IMG/VR virus record: IMGVR_UViG_3300025585_000100
Span: 1 to 37,204 of that record
Source of the DNA: a virus
Reading direction: 5' to 3' (one strand)
Length of the DNA stretch: 37,204 bases
A program made the position numbers and the translations under genes. Below, piece after piece: positions 1 to 7,258 of the stretch. Numbering within the stretch: position 1 is the first letter of the stretch; the number at the start of each line of letters is the position of its first letter. The notes under the pieces were generated by a model that worked only from the letters and a program-made list of their open reading frames with translations, was not told the origin of the DNA and ran no database searches.

Positions 1-56
1 TCGGTTTACAGATTTTCACGATTTTGAGCACTGGTGGAGTTAAATGAGGGGTTTAA

Positions 57-1256
57 ATGAAAATTAGAGATCGAATCAAGGAGCTGCGAAGGGTGAAATC
101 ATCCGAGCTTATTCCCAATCCAAAAAACTGGAGGACGCACCCGATCGCGCAACAGGATGCGCTCAAGGGGATTCTTGCGGAGGTTGGTTTTGCTGGTGCG
201 GTCCTTGCCCGAGAACTTGATGATGGATCATTGATGCTGATCGACGGACACATGAGAGCGGAGACAACAAGCAATCAGGAAATCCCGGTTTTGGTTTTGG
301 ATGTCACTGAAGCCGAAAGCGATAAACTCCTGGCCACATTTGATCCGATTGCCGCGCTTGCTGAGAGTGACGCAGCAGCGCTCGATTCCCTTTTGCGCAA
401 TGTGGACACCGGGAGTGAGGCGCTTCAAAAAATGCTGGCGGATCTTGCCGAGGATGCAGGACTTTATCTTGATGACAAGGAAGTGGTTGAGGACGAGGTT
501 CCCGAACCGCCAGTTGATCCAATCACCAAGCCCGGCGATCTTTGGATTCTTGGAGAGCATCGGTTGCTGTGCGGGGATAGTACGAGGGCAGAAAATATAA
601 GCGAACTTATGAATTCAAATAAGGCATCTGCAATTATAAGTGACCCACCTTATGGTGTGAGCTATGTTGGTAAAACAAAAAGCGCACTGCCTGTGCATAA
701 TGATGGTGAAGAAACTCTGCTCCCATTATTGACATCATCACTTGGATTAGCATTTGAAAATTGTCTTGATGGATCGTGTTGGTATATTGCGGCCCCGCCG
801 GGGCCGCAATTTTATGACTTTGCAACAGTATTAAAAAAACTAGGTGTTTGGAGGCAGACTTTAGTTTGGGCTAAAAACTCTCTTGTTATGGGACACAGCG
901 ATTACCATTATCAGCACGAAGCAATATTTTATGGATGGAAACCCGGTGGTCCTCATAAACAACCACCCGATAGAAAACAAACAACTCTTTGGCAATATGA
1001 TAGGCCAACCGCATCAAGGGAACATCCAACAATGAAGCCAATTGGCTTATTTGCCAAGATGATTGAAAATAGCTCTGTTGTTGGAACATTGATTTATGAT
1101 CCTTTCCTTGGTTCCGGCACCACCCTCATCGCCGCAGAGCAATTGGGCCGCAAATGTTACGGCATGGAAATCAGCCCTGCCTATTGCGATGTGATCGTTC
1201 ATCGGTGGGAAAAGCTCACCGGGAACAAAGCGACGCTGGAGGTGAAAAATGGGTAA
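57..1256 (+). CDS. ParB-like domain fused to DNA adenine/cytosine-N4 methyltransferase
   Basis: Residues about 12-105 resemble a ParB/Srx-type nuclease fold, with the phage-type motif LIDGHMR near residue 62. The C-terminal half is an amino-methyltransferase: motif IV DPPY at residues 196-199 and the SAM-binding motif FLGSGTT at 350-356. The order IV then I fits the beta class, which methylates exocyclic amino groups in DNA. Such fusions are common beside phage terminases and may protect phage DNA or mark packaging sites. The ATG at 57 has GAGGGG upstream at good spacing. The end overlaps the small terminase gene by 8 bases. The stretch from about 585 to 1108, covering motif IV and the probable target-recognition region, is clearly AT-richer than both flanks, which suggests domain exchange. 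Confidence 0.9.
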   Translation: MKIRDRIKELRRVKSSELIPNPKNWRTHPIAQQDALKGILAEVGFAGAVLARELDDGSLMLIDGHMRAETTSNQEIPVLVLDVTEAESDKLLATFDPIAALAESDAAALDSLLRNVDTGSEALQKMLADLAEDAGLYLDDKEVVEDEVPEPPVDPITKPGDLWILGEHRLLCGDSTRAENISELMNSNKASAIISDPPYGVSYVGKTKSALPVHNDGEETLLPLLTSSLGLAFENCLDGSCWYIAAPPGPQFYDFATVLKKLGVWRQTLVWAKNSLVMGHSDYHYQHEAIFYGWKPGGPHKQPPDRKQTTLWQYDRPTASREHPTMKPIGLFAKMIENSSVVGTLIYDPFLGSGTTLIAAEQLGRKCYGMEISPAYCDVIVHRWEKLTGNKATLEVKNG

Positions 1257-1725
1257 AGGAAGGAAGCCCACTCCGACGAACATCCTAAAGATCCGCGGGT
1301 CTTGGCGTGCGAAGACACGACCAAACGAACCGAAACCGGAAGTCATGAAAATTAAAGCGCCTGAGTTTCTCGGGCCCAGGGAGCGTGAGATCTTCGACAA
1401 GATGGCCGAGAAACTTTTTGACCTTGGTGTCCTGACCGAGATCGATGCTGGAGCGTTGACAAGGTACGCGTCAATCTTGGTTCGTTGGATGGATGCTGCC
1501 AAGCAGATGGCGGACGGCGTTCCATCGTTCATGCCCGTGAAGGATGAGAGCGGCAAGGTAAAGGGGTTCATCCCCACGCCACCGTATATGGTTTTCAATA
1601 AATCCAGCGAGCAACTGTTGAAACTCGAAAGCGAGTTTGGGTTGACACCAGCAGCGAGACCGAGACTTGAAAGCAGCAACGGCGGCAAGGACGGCATCAT
1701 CGACATCATGAGGGCAATCGAGTGA
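1249..1725 (+). CDS. terS: Terminase small subunit, P27 family
   Basis: This 158-residue protein begins MGKGRKPTP and continues with the basic N-terminus and 'NEPKPE' stretch typical of P27-family small terminases. The family recognises the packaging site and recruits the large subunit. The ATG lies inside the last codons of the methyltransferase gene and has GGAGG at 1238-1242. The gene's end overlaps the GTG start of the large subunit by 4 bases, so the two are translationally coupled. Length and position fit the family. The exact DNA site it binds cannot be told from the protein. Confidence 0.88.
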   Translation: MGKGRKPTPTNILKIRGSWRAKTRPNEPKPEVMKIKAPEFLGPREREIFDKMAEKLFDLGVLTEIDAGALTRYASILVRWMDAAKQMADGVPSFMPVKDESGKVKGFIPTPPYMVFNKSSEQLLKLESEFGLTPAARPRLESSNGGKDGIIDIMRAIE

Positions 1726-3296
1726 CCGTGAGAGCGCCACGAAAAAAGAAACCGGTCGCAAAGGATCACCGCATCGTCCGGTTTTTCAACGCGCACCTCT
1801 GCCACACGAAAGGGGAATGGGCAGGCACTCCTTTCGTGTTGGCGGAGTGGCAACGCTTATTCCTCAATGAGCTTTTCGGCACCGTGCGCAAGGATGGTCT
1901 ACGGCAGTACCGCACCGCGTATCTCGAGGTTCCACGCAAGAACGGCAAAAGCACGCTCGCCGCTGGTATCGCTCTTTATCTGCTCTGCCTTGATCGTGAG
2001 GATGGCGCTGAGATCTACTCGGCAGCAAGTGACAAGGAACAAGCCTCGATCGTGTTTGACCAGGCGGTCCAGATGATCGAGGAAAACCCGAGCCTCGCCT
2101 CGATGCTGCGTGTCTACCGAAACAAAACCATCGAGCATAAATCATCCGGTAGTTTTTATCGGTCGCTCTCGAGCGATGCATTCACGAAACACGGCTTGAA
2201 CGCTCATGGGATCATCGTGGACGAGGTGCACGCCCAGCCGAATCGAGAGCTTTGGGATGTTTTGACGACATCGACCGGAGCGAGACGCCAGCCGCTGACG
2301 CTCGCAATCACGACCGCCGGGCATGATCGCCAGTCTCTTTGCTGGGAGCTCCGGCAGTATGCTCTAGGTGTTCAGGATAAACTCATTCACGACCCGACAT
2401 TTTTCTCAAGGATCTACACCTCGAGCGGTGACTGGAAACAGGAAAGCACCTGGCGGGAGGCGAATCCAAATTACGAGGTCACCGTCAAGCGGGATTATTT
2501 TGAAAAGGCAGTCACGGAGGCGCTGGCGAATCCGAGCCGGGAGAACGCATTCCGCCGACTGCACCTGAATCAGTGGACCTCGCAGGAGACGAGATGGATC
2601 TCGCTTGAGCGCTGGGATGACTGCCTCCGCGAGTTCCCTGATTTATCCAACCGGATGTGCTATGCAGGGCTTGATCTCTCAAGCACCTTGGATCTCACGG
2701 CTTTCGTGCTTCTGTTCCCACCGATAGAACCCAACGAACCCTATTGGGTGCTTCCGTTTTTCTTCGCTCCCGAGGGCGCAGCGAAAGAGCGCGAGCGAAC
2801 GAACCGGCACCGGCTCGAGGAGTGGGAGCGACAAGGGTTGATTTACACGACACCGGGTCGAAGTCTTGATTACAAGGCGGTGGTGACAGTCATTGAAAAC
2901 CTCGCTGAAAAATACAACATCCAAGAGATCGCCGTCGACAGGTGGAATATCAACCAGATTTCAAAGGACCTCGAGCAGCTCGGAAAAAACAACGGGCGAC
3001 CCGACTGGCTTGTGGGATTCGGTCAGGGTTTTGCGGCGATGACCGCTCCATCGAAAGAGCTTGAGGTGCTGGTGATGAGCCAGCGCATCGCTCACGATGG
3101 CAACCCGATTCTGAGGTGGATGTTTTCCAATGTCCAGGTGGAGAGGGACAACGCCGGAAACATCAAGATGCACAAAGGAAAAGCGGTGGAAAAGATCGAC
3201 GGCATTGTTGCGACGATTATGGCGCTCGGGCGCGCCCAGGTCAGCACACTGAACCAGACAAACATCTATGACACTCAGGGGATCACACTACTATGA
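1722..3296 (+). CDS. terL: Terminase large subunit (packaging ATPase/nuclease)
   Basis: A 524-residue terminase of the Terminase_1 type that powers DNA packaging into the prohead and cuts concatemers. The ATPase half has a Walker A-like motif PRKNGKST at residues 71-78 and a Walker B GIIVDE at 163-168. The nuclease half is RNase H-like, with an aspartate in AGLDLSS (D318) and another in IAVDRWN (D406). The GTG start overlaps the terS stop, and the end overlaps the portal start by 4 bases. Large subunits that pair with P27-type small subunits usually belong to cos (cohesive-end) phages, which fits the HNH gene at the far end of the window. Confidence 0.95.
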   Translation: MTVRAPRKKKPVAKDHRIVRFFNAHLCHTKGEWAGTPFVLAEWQRLFLNELFGTVRKDGLRQYRTAYLEVPRKNGKSTLAAGIALYLLCLDREDGAEIYSAASDKEQASIVFDQAVQMIEENPSLASMLRVYRNKTIEHKSSGSFYRSLSSDAFTKHGLNAHGIIVDEVHAQPNRELWDVLTTSTGARRQPLTLAITTAGHDRQSLCWELRQYALGVQDKLIHDPTFFSRIYTSSGDWKQESTWREANPNYEVTVKRDYFEKAVTEALANPSRENAFRRLHLNQWTSQETRWISLERWDDCLREFPDLSNRMCYAGLDLSSTLDLTAFVLLFPPIEPNEPYWVLPFFFAPEGAAKERERTNRHRLEEWERQGLIYTTPGRSLDYKAVVTVIENLAEKYNIQEIAVDRWNINQISKDLEQLGKNNGRPDWLVGFGQGFAAMTAPSKELEVLVMSQRIAHDGNPILRWMFSNVQVERDNAGNIKMHKGKAVEKIDGIVATIMALGRAQVSTLNQTNIYDTQGITLL

Positions 3297-5116
3297 TCGA
3301 TCGAATAAAAGGATTTATCACGCGTGCGCTTTCCCTGTCCGGTGGAAACCTCAAGGACCCGCGCCTTAATGAGCTGTTTGGCTCATCCGGCACTGATTCC
3401 GGTGTGCCAGTCACGCCCGATACGGCGCTGACCTATTCTGCGGTTTATGCTGCGGTTCGCTGCATCGCCGAGTCGGTCTCTTCGCTGCCGCTTAATTATT
3501 ATGAACGCCTTCCCACTGGCGGAAAGGCACCCGCCAAGGCGAACCCATTGCACACGCTTCTACATGATGAACCCAATCCCGAGATGACCTCGTACCAGTG
3601 GCGCGAGGCGTCAATGGCGCACCTTCTTCTCTGGGGCAATGCGTATTCCGAAATCGTGCGAGACCTCGAGGGGAACGTGGTCGAGCTCTGGCCGATCGAT
3701 CCGACGATCGTGACCCCGAGGCGCACCGAATCCGGTGACCTTTACTACGATCTCAACCGTGGCAAGACCTTCATCACCGCCAATAATATGCTGCACATTC
3801 CTGGGCTTTCCTTCGATGGGATCTCGGGCATGAGTCCGATTTCGCTGGCCCGCCAGTCGATCGGGCTTTCGATGGCGATCGAGCAGTTCGGTGCCGGGTA
3901 TTTCGGGCGTGGCGCTCGCCCTGGTGGCGTGTTGACTTTCCCTGGTCAACTCAGTCCCGAGGCCCGCCAGAATCTCCGAAGGTCGTTTGAAGAACTTCAT
4001 GCGGGCGGTGCGAACTCGCACCGGGTCGCTCTGCTGGAGGCTGGGCTCAAGTGGGAAGCGATTGGCGTGCCTCCGGATGATTCGCAGTTTTTACAGTCAC
4101 GGGAATTTCAGATCATCGAGATCGCCCGCTGGTTCAATCTCCCGCCCAATAAATTGAAAGACCTCTCCAAGACGAGTTATAACAGCCTCGAGCAAATGGA
4201 AATCTCCTTCGTGGTGGACACGCTCCGCCCGTGGTTGGTGCGATGGGAGCAGCAACTCAACCGTAAGGTCGTCAGGCCGAGGGATAAGGGAAGCTACTTC
4301 TTTGAGTTCAATGTGGACGGGATGCTTCGAGGCGATCTCGCTTCCCGCTACCAGTCGTATTCGGTCGCTCGTAATTGGGGCTGGCTCAGTGTGAATGAGA
4401 TCAGAGAGAAAGAGAACATGAACCCGATCGAGGGTGGTGACAGTTACCTCCAGCCGCTGAATATGCAAGGGCTGGATACCGCAACGACTTCGGCACCAGC
4501 AACGACGCCGTCTGTTGGAACAACCCCCACCGTAGGCAGTCAGGACGCTTCTGTTGTTGACCCCAATGTGGATGTGGCGGCAACTGCGCTCAATGGCGCT
4601 CAGATTGCTTCCCTCGTCGATCTAGTGGTTCAGGCAAACTCGGGCTTGATCTCAATGTCATCGGCGCAGGCGATTGCCGGGGCGTCTTTCCCATTCCTGT
4701 CTAAACAGGTTAGTGACATGATCTTTTCTGGTGAAGCCCCTCCAAATCCCGCCCCATTGGCAACCACGCCCACCCGCTCCGATGAATCGATTCTCCTGCG
4801 CCTCCTCGACGATGCGGGAGAACGCTTGCAAAATGTGGAGTGCAGCGCCGTCAAGCGCTTCGCCAACAAGCCCAACGAGTTTCTGGCCAAGCTCGATCAC
4901 TTCTGCACCGAGCATCGCTCGAGGGTGGTGGCGGCATACGCCCCGGTGCTCGAGGCGTTTGGGATGAGCGCGGATCTCGATCACCATGTCGGCAGGCACC
5001 TCGATCAGTTCCGGTCGGTCTGGTTGGATTTTTCTGGCACGGTCTCAGCAAAAGATTTTTCCGAAGCGGTCATTGAAAAAATCAAAACCATGAAAGGATC
5101 AAAAGATGAAAACTAA
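3293..5116 (+). CDS. Portal protein, HK97 family, with long C-terminal extension
   Basis: Residues 1 to about 400 match the HK97-type portal plan: 'TYSAVYAAVRCIAESVSSLP' near residue 45, the 'LLLWGNAYSEIVRD' core, and 'LSKTSYNSLEQ' followed by the clip and crown region. The portal is the dodecameric ring at the head vertex through which DNA passes. At 607 residues it is about 200 longer than usual. The extra C-terminus has an Ala/Thr/Pro linker, a helical 'LNGAQIASLVDLVVQANSG' segment seen at the end of other phage portals, and a further helical tail. It overlaps the terL stop by 4 bases and the protease start by 11. Confidence 0.93.
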   Translation: MIDRIKGFITRALSLSGGNLKDPRLNELFGSSGTDSGVPVTPDTALTYSAVYAAVRCIAESVSSLPLNYYERLPTGGKAPAKANPLHTLLHDEPNPEMTSYQWREASMAHLLLWGNAYSEIVRDLEGNVVELWPIDPTIVTPRRTESGDLYYDLNRGKTFITANNMLHIPGLSFDGISGMSPISLARQSIGLSMAIEQFGAGYFGRGARPGGVLTFPGQLSPEARQNLRRSFEELHAGGANSHRVALLEAGLKWEAIGVPPDDSQFLQSREFQIIEIARWFNLPPNKLKDLSKTSYNSLEQMEISFVVDTLRPWLVRWEQQLNRKVVRPRDKGSYFFEFNVDGMLRGDLASRYQSYSVARNWGWLSVNEIREKENMNPIEGGDSYLQPLNMQGLDTATTSAPATTPSVGTTPTVGSQDASVVDPNVDVAATALNGAQIASLVDLVVQANSGLISMSSAQAIAGASFPFLSKQVSDMIFSGEAPPNPAPLATTPTRSDESILLRLLDDAGERLQNVECSAVKRFANKPNEFLAKLDHFCTEHRSRVVAAYAPVLEAFGMSADLDHHVGRHLDQFRSVWLDFSGTVSAKDFSEAVIEKIKTMKGSKDEN

Positions 5117-5663
5117 CATCGAAAGACGATTCAGCACCGAGCTGCGGGTCGACCCCGGCACGCAGAAAATTATTGGCTACGCCGCCAAATACGATTTACC
5201 ATCCGAGGATCTCGGCGGCTTCAGAGAGTTTGTTCGCCCAGGTGCGTTTCAGCGCTCCTTGGATAATCATCCCGATGTGAGAGCACTCATCGACCACAAC
5301 CCAAGTCTCATTCTCGGGCGCACCCTCTCGGGCACGCTGAAGCTCGAAAGCGATGCGGTCGGTCTACGAGTGACTATAGATCCACCCGACACCCAGTACG
5401 CCGCCGACCTTATGGCAGTCATGGCGCGCGGTGATGTTTCTCAGATGTCATTTGCGTTCACGACAAACCTGGACTCTTGGGATCTGGTGGACGGCGAGCG
5501 GGTGCGATCGCTCCTTTCCGTGGATCTGCATGATGTCTCGGTGGTCACCTACCCAGCGTATCCCGACACCAGCGTTGCCGTGCGCTCACTGACCACTATG
5601 ATCGACGAATCGGTGCGAGCCGCCCAAAGGCTGAGAGACCTCAAGATCCGCCGAATTTGGTAG
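5106..5663 (+). CDS. HK97-family prohead protease
   Basis: A 185-residue serine protease of the U35/HK97 type that cleaves the capsid delta domain during prohead maturation. The catalytic histidine is H64 in LIDHNP and the serine is S115 in QMSFAF, almost the same spacing as His65/Ser114 in HK97 gp4. The 'VDLHDVSVVTYPAYPDT' strand near residue 140 is also typical. The ATG lies within the portal gene, so translation is coupled. Unusually, the major capsid gene does not follow directly: about 1.6 kb of unrelated genes lie between. Confidence 0.95.
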   Translation: MKTNIERRFSTELRVDPGTQKIIGYAAKYDLPSEDLGGFREFVRPGAFQRSLDNHPDVRALIDHNPSLILGRTLSGTLKLESDAVGLRVTIDPPDTQYAADLMAVMARGDVSQMSFAFTTNLDSWDLVDGERVRSLLSVDLHDVSVVTYPAYPDTSVAVRSLTTMIDESVRAAQRLRDLKIRRIW

Positions 5664-5682
5664 TATTTTGCACATTTACCTG

Positions 5683-5704
5683 GGGTGGGGTAAATCCCCC
5701 ACCC
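5683..5704 (+). terminator. GC-rich stem-loop after the protease gene
   Basis: GGGTGGGG (5683-5690) pairs perfectly with CCCCACCC (5697-5704) around a six-base loop, 20 bases after the protease stop. The following bases are A-rich rather than T-rich, so it is a poor intrinsic terminator on the + strand. It may act as a 3' stability hairpin or a weak terminator at the left edge of the accessory cassette. Confidence 0.5.
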
Positions 5705-5773
5705 TAATAAAAACACTTAAAATATAGGCAAATTAAAAATATTAAAAAATATTCCGCAAATTCTCATAATAAA

Positions 5774-5804
5774 TTGTTCGCTCAAGCGAATAATATAATA
5801 TACT
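5774..5804 (+). promoter_or_regulatory. Candidate promoter with overlapping palindrome for the accessory genes
   Basis: This very AT-rich stretch has TATAAT at 5794-5799 and TATACT at 5799-5804. The best upstream hexamer, TTGTTC at 5774-5779, is 14 or 19 bases away, so the -35 spacing is poor. A perfect dyad TTCGCT-CA-AGCGAA (5777-5790) sits where a regulator would block polymerase. It lies 57-84 bases before the first cassette gene. The rest of 5705-5860 is AT-rich and holds no gene I can support. Confidence 0.35.
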
Positions 5805-5860
5805 GATCACATGAGGTAAACGAGTGATTTGCCCAGGATCATGACAGAGGAGTTTTGGAA

Positions 5861-6043
5861 ATGTCTAAGAAAACACGGTACGAGTTCACTTGGTTGAACC
5901 ACGAAAACAATCATGAAATAACTGATTGGGTTGTTGCGAGTTCAAAAAAAGAAGCTATTGAAAAATTCAAGGAACAGCGTGAAAACGCAGGAAAAAATGT
6001 TCCGACTAACTACACAGTAAAAAGCACTTTTTTAATTGTTTAA
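5861..6043 (+). CDS. Small unknown protein, first gene of the capsid-side cassette
   Basis: A 60-residue charged protein beginning MSKKTRYEFTW, with no family I recognise. The ATG at 5861 is preferred because AGGAG at 5848-5852 sits 8 bases upstream. A TTG two codons earlier would crowd the ribosome site. The pattern 'VVASSKKEAIEKFKEQ' predicts a strand then a helix, as in small alpha-beta phage proteins. Codon use is more AT-rich than in the structural genes around it. Since it lies in an inserted cassette between protease and capsid, a virion role is doubtful. Confidence 0.65.
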   Translation: MSKKTRYEFTWLNHENNHEITDWVVASSKKEAIEKFKEQRENAGKNVPTNYTVKSTFLIV

Positions 6044-6063
6044 TTTTCAAAGGAGTTTGTAAA

Positions 6064-6417
6064 ATGAAGATTTTTGCGACTGTTTCTGATTTACGACTTT
6101 GGGTTTCGGAGCGCGTTGGCGAATTGGAGACCCATGACGAGGTCGATCAAATAACCGATGTGATTCATGGCATGGATGATTTCCCAAACTGGGGCGAGGA
6201 TGCAAGCGAATTTTTGGAAACGCTTCCAGATGATTTAAGCAAATTGTTAAAACCAGTTTTTCCAGACTCGATTATTTTTAATTTTTTTGATGAATGCAGA
6301 AGCTTTGATTTTATGAAAAACGAATATAAAAAATGGTGCAAAAAAAATAAAATTGAATTTTCAAGGTTTGAGTTTCAAGAAATTTATGATCGCGTTGCCG
6401 ATCAAGAAATTCGATAA
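6064..6417 (+). CDS. Unknown acidic protein in the accessory cassette
   Basis: A 117-residue protein with AAAGGAG shortly before its ATG. The N-terminal 70 residues are acidic (ELETHDEVDQITDVIHGMDD) and the C-terminus is basic and aromatic (KNEYKKWCKKNKIEFSRF), which suggests a helical protein with segregated charge. I recognise no motif or family. It follows the 60-residue gene by 20 bases and precedes the Cys-rich gene by 15, so the three are probably co-transcribed. The DNA is AT-rich, unlike the portal and capsid genes on either side, consistent with a separate origin. Confidence 0.7.
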   Translation: MKIFATVSDLRLWVSERVGELETHDEVDQITDVIHGMDDFPNWGEDASEFLETLPDDLSKLLKPVFPDSIIFNFFDECRSFDFMKNEYKKWCKKNKIEFSRFEFQEIYDRVADQEIR

Positions 6418-6432
6418 ATAAAAGGAATAATA

Positions 6433-6924
6433 ATGAAAACTTGCTCTTGCTGCGAATCTGCACCGGTCCACCCGCTCTGCGGGGATCATTGCGAAAAATG
6501 TCACCGGCCTTTTTTTTGCTCCCAATGCACTGGCGATTTAATGAACGATCAGATCGAGAGCTGGTCTCCTGGCGAATCAACGGACATGGTCTGCGAGTCT
6601 TGCGAAAAAAATGCAGTGCGTCATCTGTGGTTGGATGAGACATGCGCCGCAATCCAGCAGCTCGCCGAGGAGCATGAGTGGGAGGTTGATCCCATCTCGA
6701 TTGCTCAGACTGGCACCCGCTATTTTAGACTTTCCCGGGAATGCTCATCGTGCCTTGGCGTCGTGGATCGTGAATGCGAATGCGAGACCTTGACAGTCAG
6801 GGTGAGCGATCATGCGACAGCGCACTGCCGGGAGGACATTTCCATCGCAATGAATCCGAGCGGAGATGACCACACCATGAATGACCTTGAGCGCCGACTC
6901 AAAAGAGAGGTGACTCATGGGTAA
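6433..6924 (+). CDS. Cys-rich zinc-binding protein, unknown role
   Basis: A 163-residue protein. The N-terminal 60 residues carry several CxxC pairs (CSCC, CEKC, CSQC, CESC) in a treble-clef or zinc-ribbon arrangement. The C-terminal half has another cysteine cluster (CSSC and CECE), followed by 'LTVRVSDHAT', a strand seen in small phage proteins that I cannot name. The ATG at 6433 has an AAAGGAAT ribosome site. Its stop overlaps the next small gene by 8 bases. A nucleic-acid-binding or protein-bridging role is plausible, but nothing fixes the function. Confidence 0.72.
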   Translation: MKTCSCCESAPVHPLCGDHCEKCHRPFFCSQCTGDLMNDQIESWSPGESTDMVCESCEKNAVRHLWLDETCAAIQQLAEEHEWEVDPISIAQTGTRYFRLSRECSSCLGVVDRECECETLTVRVSDHATAHCREDISIAMNPSGDDHTMNDLERRLKREVTHG

Positions 6925-7096
6925 ACTGATCAGCGTGACCAAAGCCAGCGCCATCCTTGGGATTTCCCCGAGGAGGGTGCAAATTTTTATTGCCGAGGGT
7001 CGGTTGCCCGCTCAGAGGTTTGGTCGCTCATTTGCGATCGACCAGGATGATCTTGCTCTCATCACCCGAAAGCCGGTGGGACGCCCGAGGAAATAA
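6917..7096 (+). CDS. Small helix-turn-helix protein with AT-hook-like tail
   Basis: A 59-residue protein starting at the ATG inside the end of the Cys-rich gene. Residues 6-50 read as a MerR/excisionase-type helix-turn-helix: 'SVTKASAILGISPRRVQIFI' followed by 'EGRLPAQRFGRSFAI' and an aspartate-rich turn. The C-terminus KPVGRPRK contains the GRP core of an AT-hook, common at the end of this family. It probably binds DNA, and may control the cassette promoter at 5774 or the promoter just downstream at 7108. It could also act as a Xis-like factor, but it lies far from the integrase. Confidence 0.78.
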   Translation: MGKLISVTKASAILGISPRRVQIFIAEGRLPAQRFGRSFAIDQDDLALITRKPVGRPRK

Positions 7097-7107
7097 CTCC
7101 CCGAGTT

Positions 7108-7137
7108 TTGACAGTTCAAACCATGTCGTGCTAAATT
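7108..7137 (+). promoter_or_regulatory. Sigma70-like promoter upstream of the capsid gene
   Basis: A perfect TTGACA (7108-7113) lies 18 bases before TAAATT (7132-7137), 12 bases after the HTH gene's stop. Transcription would start near 7144. The transcript meets an intrinsic terminator at 7165-7205 before reaching the capsid gene, so it would make either a roughly 60-base RNA or an attenuated capsid message. Confidence 0.5.
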
Positions 7138-7164
7138 AATCACATCGAATCTCGTGCAGTCTTT

Positions 7165-7205
7165 ACGCACAGATCCCGAACTAGGGACCTGTGCGTTTAT
7201 TTTTT
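7165..7205 (+). terminator. Intrinsic terminator or attenuator before the capsid gene
   Basis: ACGCACAG (7165-7172) pairs perfectly with CTGTGCGT (7189-7196). A second inner stem TCCC/GGGA closes a short loop, and TTTATTTTTT follows. It ends the accessory cassette on the + strand and separates it from the capsid gene. Confidence 0.8.
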
Positions 7206-7229
7206 CCCGCCCGGGAAAAAGCACCCGGT

Positions 7230-7249
7230 CCTAATACCGACTTATTAGG
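7230..7249 (+). promoter_or_regulatory. Hairpin overlapping the capsid ribosome-binding site
   Basis: CCTAATA (7230-7236) and TATTAGG (7243-7249) form a perfect 7-bp stem with a six-base loop. The 3' strand contains the TAGGA Shine-Dalgarno-like sequence 9 bases before the capsid ATG at 7259. The ribosome site could be partly hidden until the hairpin opens. Confidence 0.5.
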
Positions 7250-7258
7250 AAAAATCCG

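Noticed and set aside
1047-1853. 268-residue minus-strand frame over the methyltransferase and terS
   Set aside because: It lies antisense to clear coding genes with known domains and has no family features.
5855-5863. TTG start two codons upstream for the first cassette gene
   Set aside because: It is only 2 bases from the AGGAG ribosome site; ATG at 5861 has correct spacing.
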